From Bacillota bacterium (GTDB lineage Bacteria > Bacillota > Clostridia > Tissierellales > Tissierellaceae): a stretch of 33,095 nucleotides of DNA. The stretch is taken from positions 1 to 33,095 of the forward strand of contig JAEWGC010000040.1 in the NCBI GenBank assembly GCA_023388495.1, given 5' to 3'. Below are positions 16,729 to 23,615 of this stretch, piece by piece. The position numbers and the translations under genes are program-made. Position 1 is the first letter of the stretch; each line of letters starts with the position of its first letter. The notes beneath the pieces were generated by a model. The model saw nothing but the letters and a program-made list of their open reading frames with translations, had not been told where the DNA came from and made no database searches.

Positions 16729-17314
16729 AATATTTCTTGCAGTTTTATTTGGAACAGGCGTTGGATACTTCTTCTTACCACCTACAATTTCATCAAGTAT
16801 TGGAACTATTATAGATATTGGACTTATGGTATTATTATTTTTTGTGGGAATGGATATTGGAAAACAAAAAGATGTATTCCAAAAGATAAAAAAAATGGGT
16901 TTACGAATATTATTAGTGCCAATAGCAATAATATTTGGAAGTGTAGTAGGAAGTATGGTTGGAGGACTATTACTTAAAATGCCGATAAATGAAGCTGGTG
17001 CCGTAGGGTCAGGTTTAGGGTGGTATACATTAAGTTCTACTATGCTTTTAGCAGATGGTTATGTAGAACTTAGTGCCTTAGCATTCTTAGCTAATGTATT
17101 TAGAGAAATAATTGCCCTAATAACTATACCTCTTGTGGCTAAATATATTGGGAAATTAGAATCTGTATCTACAGCTGGAGCAACAGCCATGGATACTTCT
17201 TTGCCAGTAATATCTACTGCTACAGACCCACAGACTACTATAATTGCATTTATTACGGGAGTAATATGTACAACTGCTGTACCTATAATACTACCAATTA
17301 TATTAAAACTTTAA
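16718..17314 (+). CDS. LysO-like lysine exporter, C-terminal subunit
   Basis: A 198-aa membrane protein that matches the C-terminal two thirds of LysO: MVLLFFVGMDIGKQ, then GAVGSGLGWYTLSSTML and ANVFREIIALITIPLVAKYIG, with the polar helix TSLPVISTATDPQ. These polar residues within membrane segments are typical of the transporter core. I prefer the TTG at 16718 (10 nt after GGAG) over the GTG at 16709, which lies one base from that site. It overlaps the upstream gene by 11 nt in another frame. This split form recurs in Clostridia, so it is probably functional. Confidence 0.78.
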   Translation: MSLKIFLAVLFGTGVGYFFLPPTISSSIGTIIDIGLMVLLFFVGMDIGKQKDVFQKIKKMGLRILLVPIAIIFGSVVGSMVGGLLLKMPINEAGAVGSGLGWYTLSSTMLLADGYVELSALAFLANVFREIIALITIPLVAKYIGKLESVSTAGATAMDTSLPVISTATDPQTTIIAFITGVICTTAVPIILPIILKL

Positions 17315-17346
17315 AATTAGTGAAAAGTTAATAGTAGGAGGGAAAT

Positions 17347-17838
17347 ATGAATACAAAGTACTTAACTAAGGCTAGTTTAATAGCTGCCTTATATATTGTT
17401 TTAGTTTTAATACAGATGTTGCCATTACCATTTATCAATTTAGCATTTGGTCCTGTACAACTTAGAGTTGCAGAAGGTCTTGTTCTTTTACCATTAGTGG
17501 AAGCAGCTGCCGTTCCTGGTGTGTTTGTTGGTTGCCTATTGTCCAATTTACTATTATCCTATTTCTCTGGTTTTGGATTAATAGATATAATAGGTGGAAG
17601 CCTAGTAACTCTTATAGCAGCATATATAACATCTAAAATGAAAAATAAGATTTCAGGCATGGTCCCTCCAGTAGTATTAAATGGATTAATTGTATCTATT
17701 TGGGTATCATACTTTACAAAGGTGCCATATTTAGTTACTGTTCTTGGAATAGGTGGAGGAGAACTTTTATCAGTTGCTATTTTTGGTAGTATAATTCTAT
17801 CAGTATATGATAAGGCAACAAATTTAAAAGAATACTAG
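17347..17838 (+). CDS. queT: QueT-type transporter (queuosine precursor uptake)
   Basis: A 163-aa ECF-type S component with about five or six membrane segments and the family motif NLAFGPVQLRVAEGLVLLPL near the N-terminus. QueT proteins are predicted to take up queuosine precursors such as preQ1 with a shared ECF module encoded elsewhere. The ATG follows AGGAGGG. Only 32 nt separate it from the lysO-like gene, and no preQ1 riboswitch is visible there, although many queT genes have one. Confidence 0.82.
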   Translation: MNTKYLTKASLIAALYIVLVLIQMLPLPFINLAFGPVQLRVAEGLVLLPLVEAAAVPGVFVGCLLSNLLLSYFSGFGLIDIIGGSLVTLIAAYITSKMKNKISGMVPPVVLNGLIVSIWVSYFTKVPYLVTVLGIGGGELLSVAIFGSIILSVYDKATNLKEY

Positions 17839-17852
17839 GGCGAATAAATTCC

Positions 17853-17914
17853 CGAATTTTGAATTGTGAATTATTAATGTTGAATTCTAAGGGCGTACCC
17901 TTGGTTGCCCGTAA
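17853..17914. repeat. Degenerate intergenic repeat with hairpin
   Basis: GAATTTTGAATTGTGAATT and a nearby TTGAATTC form a short GAATT-type array, followed by GGGCGTACC CTT GGTTGCCC (17891-17910), a hairpin with one bulge. Such units recur between genes in clostridial genomes and look like remnants of a small mobile repeat. The ribosome site of mltG follows at once. Confidence 0.4.
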
Positions 17915-17929
17915 GGAGTTGTGAAAGAA

Positions 17930-18970
17930 ATGGAAAAGGCTAAAATGAAGAAAAAGAGAAAAATAAAAATATTTCCTATAATATTATTTACCATATTATT
18001 AGGAGCATTCCTTGCTAGAAGTTATTATAAGGAAGCTCTTAGACCTATGGATGCTGACAACCCTATAGATGTACAGGTTGTTATTCCTGCATCAAGCTCC
18101 ACCACTAAAATAGCAGATATTTTATATGAAAATGGACTGATTAAGAACCAATTTATATTTAAATATCAGGTAAAGACTAAGGGCTCAGGTGGCAGCCTTA
18201 AGGCAGGCGAATATAGTCTATCTACAGGTATAAATCTTGAAGATATAATAGACAGCCTTGTAAAGGGTGGAAAAAGCCGAAATACCGTAAGATTTACTAT
18301 ACCAGAGGGCTATGAACTTAATCAAATGGCTGAAAAACTATCAAAGGAAGGAATTGTAAATAAAGATAGATTCCTTCAATTAGCAAATGATAAAGGGAAT
18401 TTTGAAGAGGAATATACTTTCCTAAAAGAATTAGATGATAAACAAGGACTAGAAGGATTTTTATTTCCATCAACCTATGAAATCTTTGTAGGTTCAACAG
18501 AAGAAGAAATAATAGGTAAAATGTTATATGAATTTAAAAAAGTCTATGAAAAAGATGTAGCTCCAAGGTTAAAAGATTTGAATTTAACTTTAAATGAGGC
18601 CGTCACCTTAGCATCCATAGTTGAAAGGGAAGGTAAGGTAGATAAAGAAAGGCCTTTAATGTCTGCAGTATTCCATAATAGAATTCAAAAAGGCATGATG
18701 CTACAATCTTGTGCTACAGTACAATATATTCTAGGAGAAAGAAAAGAGGTTTTAAGCACTGCAGATACTAGAATAAAATCTCCATATAATACCTATATTC
18801 ATGAAGGACTTCCCCCTGCACCAATAGCTTCCCCTGGAGAGGCTTCATTAATAGCGGCAGTAAATCCTGCCGATGTAGATTATTTATTCTTTGTGCTAAC
18901 AGGTGAAGATGGTACTCATACATTTACAAAAACCTATGAAGAACATTTAAATGCAAAAAACAAGAAATAG
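17930..18970 (+). CDS. mltG: Endolytic murein transglycosylase MltG
   Basis: A protein of about 346 aa (YceG-like) that cuts nascent peptidoglycan and sets strand length. A basic cytoplasmic start (MEKAKMKKKRKIKIF) leads into one membrane helix, then a LysM-like region (SSTTKIADILYENGLIKN) and the catalytic domain with LEGFLFPSTYE, LASIVEREG (catalytic Glu) and QSCATVQYILGE. The start is either ATG 17930 (11 nt after GGAG) or GTG 17921 (2 nt after it); I prefer the ATG. The order mltG, O-methyltransferase, U32, udk equals Bacillus yrrL-yrrM-yrrN/O-udk. Confidence 0.93.
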   Translation: MEKAKMKKKRKIKIFPIILFTILLGAFLARSYYKEALRPMDADNPIDVQVVIPASSSTTKIADILYENGLIKNQFIFKYQVKTKGSGGSLKAGEYSLSTGINLEDIIDSLVKGGKSRNTVRFTIPEGYELNQMAEKLSKEGIVNKDRFLQLANDKGNFEEEYTFLKELDDKQGLEGFLFPSTYEIFVGSTEEEIIGKMLYEFKKVYEKDVAPRLKDLNLTLNEAVTLASIVEREGKVDKERPLMSAVFHNRIQKGMMLQSCATVQYILGERKEVLSTADTRIKSPYNTYIHEGLPPAPIASPGEASLIAAVNPADVDYLFFVLTGEDGTHTFTKTYEEHLNAKNKK

Positions 18971-18982
18971 AGGATGATAAAT

Positions 18983-19630
18983 TTGAATCAAATAAACGAG
19001 GAATATATTGAGGACTATATAAGGGGATTATTACCTGAAAACAATAAATACCTAAGACATATGGAAAAATATGCAGAGGAAAATCATGTTCCTATTGTTC
19101 AACCTGAGGTAGCTCAGCTTTTAAAAGTACTATTAAAACTAAAGAAACCAAAAAATATCTTAGAAGTAGGTACAGCAATAGGTTATTCTGCACTTATAAT
19201 GGCAGAATATACAGAAGCTCACTGTAATATAACCACAGTAGAGCGTAGAAAGGATATGATTCTTTTAGCAAATGAAAATATTAGTGAGACTAACTATAAA
19301 AATAGGATTAAAATTCTAGAAGGAGATGCAGAAGAGGTACTCCTTACATTAGATGAGAAATATGACTTTATATTTTTAGATGCTGCAAAAGGCCAATATA
19401 TGGACTTTTTTAATAAGTGTATAAAGTTCTTAGAACCAGGTGGAATAATTGTATCAGATAATGTACTTTATAAAGGTATGGTTGCCACTGATGCTCTAGT
19501 TATTAGAAGAAAAAAGACTATAGTTAAGAGATTAAGACAGTTTTTACAATATATAAATGAAATAGAGGGCTATACCTCCAGTATTATCCCAATAGGTGAT
19601 GGAGTAGCCATAACATATAGAGAGGAGTAA
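18983..19630 (+). CDS. trmR: SAM-dependent O-methyltransferase, YrrM-like (TrmR type)
   Basis: A 215-aa class I methyltransferase with the SAM motif ILEVGTAIGYSALIMAE and the acidic DFIFLDAAKGQY. It belongs to the catechol-O-methyltransferase-like family. Bacillus YrrM (TrmR) methylates 5-hydroxyuridine of tRNA to 5-methoxyuridine, and the U32 gene next door would supply the hydroxyl group; the assignment rests on this context. I prefer the TTG at 18983 (9 nt after AGAGG) to the ATG at 18974, which overlaps that site. Confidence 0.8.
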   Translation: MNQINEEYIEDYIRGLLPENNKYLRHMEKYAEENHVPIVQPEVAQLLKVLLKLKKPKNILEVGTAIGYSALIMAEYTEAHCNITTVERRKDMILLANENISETNYKNRIKILEGDAEEVLLTLDEKYDFIFLDAAKGQYMDFFNKCIKFLEPGGIIVSDNVLYKGMVATDALVIRRKKTIVKRLRQFLQYINEIEGYTSSIIPIGDGVAITYREE

Positions 19631-19634
19631 TATT

Positions 19635-20864
19635 TTGGATAAGATAGAATTATTAGCGCCAGCTGGAGATTTAGAAAAACTAAAGATGGCCATAGAATAT
19701 GGAGCCGATGCTGTTTATCTAGGTGGAGAAAGCTTTGGACTTAGAAAAGCATCCAAGAATTTTTCCATAGAACAAATAGAAGAAGGTATCCGTTTTGCCC
19801 ATGAAAGAGGAAAAAAAGTATATGTTACTTTAAATATAGTTCCACACGATAAGGATATGCAGGGACTAGAAGAGTATGTAACTAAACTTCAAGAAATAAA
19901 AGTAGATGCAGTTATAGTAGCGGATCCTGGAATGTTTTCCGTAATTAGAAGAACAGTTCCAAACTTAGAGATACACATAAGTACTCAAGCCTCTGTAACA
20001 AATTATGAAACAATGATGTTTTGGTATAATCTAGGTATAAGAAGAATAGTATTAGCCCGTGAATTGTCTTTCAAAGAAGTTGAGGAAATAACTAGCAAGC
20101 TTCCAAAGGATATGGAAATAGAAGCTTTTGTACATGGTGCAATGTGTATTTCTTATTCTGGTAGATGCTTGATTAGTAACTATATGACTGGAAGAGATGC
20201 TAATATGGGAGACTGTGCACACCCATGTAGATACAAATATGCTCTTGTAGAAGAGAAAAGACCAGGAGAATATTTCCCGGTATTTGAAGATGATCAAGGA
20301 ACCTTTATGATGAACTCTAAGGACCTTTGTATGATAGAATATATTCCTGAATTAGTTAAATCAGGTATAAAAAGCTTTAAGATAGAGGGAAGAGTTAAGA
20401 GTGCCTATTATGTAGCTACTGTTATTAGAGCCTATAGAATGGCAATAGATGAATACTATAAAGATCCAGAGAACTACAAATTTGATGAAAAATGGCTTGG
20501 AGAAATTAAAAAAGCTAGCCATAGACATTTTACAACAGGTTTTTATCTTGGTAAACCTACGGATGAAGCTCAGGTATATACAACATCTTCATATATTAGA
20601 GGATATGATTTTGTTGGACTAATACTTGGTTATGATGAAGAAACTAAGGTTGCTACTGTAGAGCAAAGAAATAGAATGTTTGTAGGAGAAGAAATTGAAG
20701 TTTTTGGACCTAATAAAGAATATTTTACTCAAACCATAGAAAAAATGTGGGATGAAGAAGGTAATGAAATAGAAGTGGCTCCACATCCTCAGCAAATAAT
20801 TAAGATATTGATGGAAAAGCCAGTGAAAACTATGGATATGATTAGGAAAGAAAGGGAGGATTAA
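19635..20864 (+). CDS. trhP: U32 family protein, tRNA 5-hydroxyuridine synthesis (TrhP-like)
   Basis: A 409-aa member of the U32 family, traditionally called a peptidase. The N-terminus LLAPAGDLEKLKMAIEYGAD and the Cys-rich core (HGAMCISYSGRC, then MGDCAHPCRYKY) are diagnostic of the YegQ/TrhP group, in which the cysteines probably hold an Fe-S cluster. TrhP forms 5-hydroxyuridine at tRNA position 34 from prephenate. Translation starts at a TTG 8 nt after GAGGAG. It lies 4 nt after the methyltransferase gene that would use its product. Confidence 0.85.
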   Translation: MDKIELLAPAGDLEKLKMAIEYGADAVYLGGESFGLRKASKNFSIEQIEEGIRFAHERGKKVYVTLNIVPHDKDMQGLEEYVTKLQEIKVDAVIVADPGMFSVIRRTVPNLEIHISTQASVTNYETMMFWYNLGIRRIVLARELSFKEVEEITSKLPKDMEIEAFVHGAMCISYSGRCLISNYMTGRDANMGDCAHPCRYKYALVEEKRPGEYFPVFEDDQGTFMMNSKDLCMIEYIPELVKSGIKSFKIEGRVKSAYYVATVIRAYRMAIDEYYKDPENYKFDEKWLGEIKKASHRHFTTGFYLGKPTDEAQVYTTSSYIRGYDFVGLILGYDEETKVATVEQRNRMFVGEEIEVFGPNKEYFTQTIEKMWDEEGNEIEVAPHPQQIIKILMEKPVKTMDMIRKERED

Positions 20865-20868
20865 GACT

Positions 20869-21489
20869 TTGAAAAGACCGCTACTTATAGGGATAACAGG
20901 TGGGACAGGCTCAGGCAAATCTACTGTATCCAAAGAAATCTTTAAATCAATCCATGAAAAGAAGATTGTTATTATAGAGCAAGATTCTTATTACAAGGAT
21001 CAGAGTAATTTAACCTTTGAGGAGAGGGTAAAGACTAATTATGATCACCCTTTTGCCTTTGATAATGAATTATTTGTAAAACATTTAAAGGATTTAATGG
21101 ATAATAAACCCATTGAAAAGCCTATATACGATTTTGAAAAACATACAAGAAAAAAGGAAACTATAACAGTAGAACCTAAGGATATAATAATAGTAGAAGG
21201 AATACTATTGTTATTTGAGGAAGAAATAAGAAACCTATTAGATATCAAAGTGTTTGTAGATACTGATTCTGATGTTAGAATTATTAGACGTATACTTAGA
21301 GATATTAAAGATAGGGGACGAACTCTTGATTCTGTTATATTACAGTATATGGAAACTGTAAGACCTGCCCATCTTCAATTTATTGAACCTACTAAGAGAT
21401 ATGCAGATATTATTATCCCTGAAGGAGGGTACAACAAAGTAGCCATAGATATAATAGTTGCAAAGATTAATTCCATATTAAAATCTTAA
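20869..21489 (+). CDS. udk: Uridine kinase
   Basis: A 206-aa P-loop kinase that phosphorylates uridine and cytidine in pyrimidine salvage. The Walker A motif GGTGSGKST is at residues 11-19. Also visible are EQDSYYKDQSNL, YDHPFAFDNELF and RRILRDIKDRGR, all standard for Udk. The start is TTG at 20869, after GGGAGGA. It ends the alaS-side housekeeping cluster, and its terminator holds the ribosome site of the next gene. Confidence 0.95.
   Translation: MKRPLLIGITGGTGSGKSTVSKEIFKSIHEKKIVIIEQDSYYKDQSNLTFEERVKTNYDHPFAFDNELFVKHLKDLMDNKPIEKPIYDFEKHTRKKETITVEPKDIIIVEGILLLFEEEIRNLLDIKVFVDTDSDVRIIRRILRDIKDRGRTLDSVILQYMETVRPAHLQFIEPTKRYADIIIPEGGYNKVAIDIIVAKINSILKS
21452..21481 (+). promoter_or_regulatory. 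Possible SigE-like promoter inside the udk 3' end
   Basis: TAATAGTT (21452-21459), 14 nt, CATATTAA (21474-21481) resembles the mother-cell SigE pattern GHATANNT-N13/14-CATACANT. The same -10 sequence occurs before the recombinase gene at 25205. It would start transcription near the udk stop, just before the hairpin. Confidence 0.3.
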
Positions 21490-21493
21490 GTTT

Positions 21494-21535
21494 AATCTCC
21501 CTAAAAGTGGAAACACTATCTAGGGAGGTTTTTTT
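21494..21535 (+). terminator. Intrinsic terminator of udk whose 3' arm is the next gene's ribosome site
   Basis: AATCTCCCT (21494-21502) pairs with AGGGAGGTT (21522-21530) with one G-U. An inner AGTG-GAAA-CACT stem with a GNRA-type loop lies inside, and seven T follow (21529-21535). The ATG of the penicillin-binding protein gene comes directly after the T run, and AGGGAGG is its only ribosome site. Confidence 0.85.
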
Positions 21536-23182
21536 ATGTCTAGATACAAGAAAAATACTATTCATTCAAGAGTAAAGTTTTATTATTTTATATCTGTTCT
21601 ACTTTTTACATCTCTATTAGGAAGGTTATATTATTTACAAGTTTATGGAAATCAAGAGTTAAAATTAAATAGTTTAAAGCAAAGAAGTACAGAAATCAAT
21701 CTACAATCTAGTAGAGGAACAATATATGATAGGAATTTAATCCCTTTGACTGATAGGGAGACTACAAAAACCTTAGTAGGTTCAAGGGAATTTATCTTAA
21801 GAAATCAGGAAATATTAAATAATATAAAGGAAAATACTACTTTAACGAGTATAGAACTAGCCAAGATTTTAAATGGTAGTGATAAACTAGTACAAATCCC
21901 TTTGAAAAGAGATATAGATTTATACAATAGGAACAATATTTTTATAGTTGATATAGTAAATAGATATTCTAAGACAAATCTTTTATCACATGTAATTGGT
22001 TATATTAATAAGGCAGAAAATAGAGGTGAGTCTGGAATTGAGAAGGTATATGATGAATTTTTAAATAGGGCTGATAAATCATCTTTATTTATTGAATATA
22101 ATCAGGATAGGTCTTTGATTTTAGGAGGATCATACTATGTAGATAATACTATAGCATCAGAAGAACCAGCAGCCGTAAGGCTAACAATAGATTATCATAT
22201 CCAACAGATAGTGGAAGAAATATTGGACGAAAACAATACAAGGGGATCTGTAATAGTTACAGACATAGACACGGCTGAAATATTAGCATTAGCAAGCAGA
22301 CCTAGCTTCAATCAGGAGCATATGGAGGAGTATTTTAATAGGGAAGATATGGCATTATATAATAAAGCTATCCAAGTTTCTTACCCTCCAGGTTCAATTT
22401 TTAAAATAGTAGTATTATTGGCTGCTTTAGAAGAATACCCAGATATTGTAAACCGAGAGTTCTATTGTAGTGGCTTTGAAAGCATAGGGGATCTAGTTAT
22501 AAACTGTAGTAGTACCCATGGAAATAAATCATTAAAAGATGGATTTGCAAAATCATGTAATTCTGTTTTTATACAACTTGGAAAAGAAATAGGAGCTAAA
22601 AAGGTTATTGAAATGGCTAAAAGATTGGGGTTTGGAGAAAAGATTAATATTGGACTTATAGAAGAAGTGGAAGGCTTTTTACCAGAAGGTGATGAATTGT
22701 TAGGACCTGCAATAGGAAATATTTCAATAGGTCAGGGTAAAATAGAAGCCACCCCTTTACAGATTACTGATATGCTTTTAACAGTTGCAAATAACGGGAT
22801 TAGAAAAGACATGACTATAATTGGAGGAATAACTAATAAAAATGGCAGTATGATAAAGCCTTATAATAAGAGTGAAGATAAAAGAATAATATCAGAAGAA
22901 TTATCTTATATAGCTAGGGAATTATTAGAAGAGGTAGTTAATTCAGGGACTGCTAAATCCATGGATTTAGATATAATAGGAGGAGCCGCTGGAAAAACAG
23001 GATCTGCTGAAGGGTTGTTAAAGGGTAAACCTACTATATATGGATGGTTTGGAGGGTATTATCCTAAGAATGATCCTAAATATATAATCACTGTTTTAGT
23101 TGAAGAAGCTAACTCAGGCTCTAAATCAGCGGCACCTATATTTGAAAGGATTTGTAGAGAAATCTTTACCTTAAATAAATAG
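21536..23182 (+). CDS. Class B penicillin-binding protein (peptidoglycan transpeptidase)
   Basis: A 548-aa protein: short basic cytoplasmic tail, one membrane helix (residues about 14-34), a dimerisation domain (SSRGTIYDRN), then a transpeptidase domain with the three active-site motifs SIFK (S287-K290), SCN (340-342) and KTG (487-489). It cross-links peptidoglycan stems outside the membrane. Its place directly before sigK and the possible SigE-like promoter hint at a sporulation role, like SpoVD, but it lacks a PASTA domain. The ribosome site lies in the terminator of udk. Confidence 0.9.
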   Translation: MSRYKKNTIHSRVKFYYFISVLLFTSLLGRLYYLQVYGNQELKLNSLKQRSTEINLQSSRGTIYDRNLIPLTDRETTKTLVGSREFILRNQEILNNIKENTTLTSIELAKILNGSDKLVQIPLKRDIDLYNRNNIFIVDIVNRYSKTNLLSHVIGYINKAENRGESGIEKVYDEFLNRADKSSLFIEYNQDRSLILGGSYYVDNTIASEEPAAVRLTIDYHIQQIVEEILDENNTRGSVIVTDIDTAEILALASRPSFNQEHMEEYFNREDMALYNKAIQVSYPPGSIFKIVVLLAALEEYPDIVNREFYCSGFESIGDLVINCSSTHGNKSLKDGFAKSCNSVFIQLGKEIGAKKVIEMAKRLGFGEKINIGLIEEVEGFLPEGDELLGPAIGNISIGQGKIEATPLQITDMLLTVANNGIRKDMTIIGGITNKNGSMIKPYNKSEDKRIISEELSYIARELLEEVVNSGTAKSMDLDIIGGAAGKTGSAEGLLKGKPTIYGWFGGYYPKNDPKYIITVLVEEANSGSKSAAPIFERICREIFTLNK

Positions 23183-23199
23183 GACTTGCAAGAACTTTG

Positions 23200-23236
23200 A
23201 CCTCCCTACATATACTTATATATGAATAAGGGAGGT
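23200..23236 (+). promoter_or_regulatory. sigK upstream region: SigE-like -10 within an inverted repeat covering the ribosome site
   Basis: ACCTCCCT (23200-23207) is a perfect complement of AGGGAGGT (23229-23236), the sigK ribosome site. The 21-nt loop contains CATATACT (23209-23216), a good SigE-type -10, but with no clear -35. Transcripts from that -10 would lack the left arm; readthrough from the upstream gene would contain it. Confidence 0.5.
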
Positions 23237-23243
23237 GTAATAG

Positions 23244-23615
23244 ATGAAAAATGTACTCTTGCTTGTTTTTAGTGTGATACTTCGGCCATTTGTAATCCTT
23301 TGTGGATATATGATAAATTCCAATTCTTTTCCAAGACCACTTACTAGAGAGGAAGAAGGAGAATATTTAAGGCTTTATTCAGAAGGAGATGAAAATGCAA
23401 GAAATATATTAATTGAAAGAAACCTAAGGCTAGTAGCACACATAGTAAAAAAATATAACAATACAGGAAAAGATACAGAGGATTTAATATCTATTGGAAC
23501 AATAGGTTTAATCAAGGCAATATCTACATTTAAACCAGACAGAGGAACAAGATTGGCCACTTATGCGGCAAGATGCATTGAAAATGCTATGCAGACAAAA
23601 TGCTACATAGCATAA
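23244..23615 (+). CDS. sigK: 5' part of sigK (pro-sigma-K), interrupted by a skin-like element
   Basis: The late mother-cell sporulation sigma factor. Residues 1-21 form a hydrophobic pro-sequence (MKNVLLLVFSVILRPFVILC) followed by YMINSNSFPRPL, which lines up with the Bacillus pro-sigma-K cleavage site (S/Y there, G/Y here). Region 1.2-2 follows: GDENARNILIERNLRLVAH, DLISIGTIGLIKA and ATYAARCIEN. Homology stops after N114. The last nine codons (AMQTKCYIA) and the stop come from inserted DNA, and regions 2.4-4 are missing. This is the break used by skin elements in Bacillus sigK (after CIEN). Excision would restore the gene in the mother cell. Confidence 0.93.
   Translation: MKNVLLLVFSVILRPFVILCGYMINSNSFPRPLTREEEGEYLRLYSEGDENARNILIERNLRLVAHIVKKYNNTGKDTEDLISIGTIGLIKAISTFKPDRGTRLATYAARCIENAMQTKCYIA
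23574..23615. other. Left attachment site (attL) of the skin-like element
   Basis: sigK homology ends at GAAAATG (about 23580-23586). At the break lies an 8-bp inverted repeat, ATGCTATG (23584-23591) and CATAGCAT (23606-23613), with a 14-nt spacer, as expected for a serine recombinase binding site. The exact crossover bases cannot be set without the right end, which is outside the window. A core within AATG would fit the AATGA core of Bacillus skin. Confidence 0.7.

Noticed and set aside
17315..17346. preQ1 riboswitch before queT
   Set aside because: The 32-nt gap has no hairpin or A-rich aptamer tail; only a ribosome site is seen.
23580..23615. sigK truncation as a sequencing frameshift
   Set aside because: The rest of sigK is not found in any frame downstream, and a serine recombinase gene begins exactly at the break, as in known skin elements.
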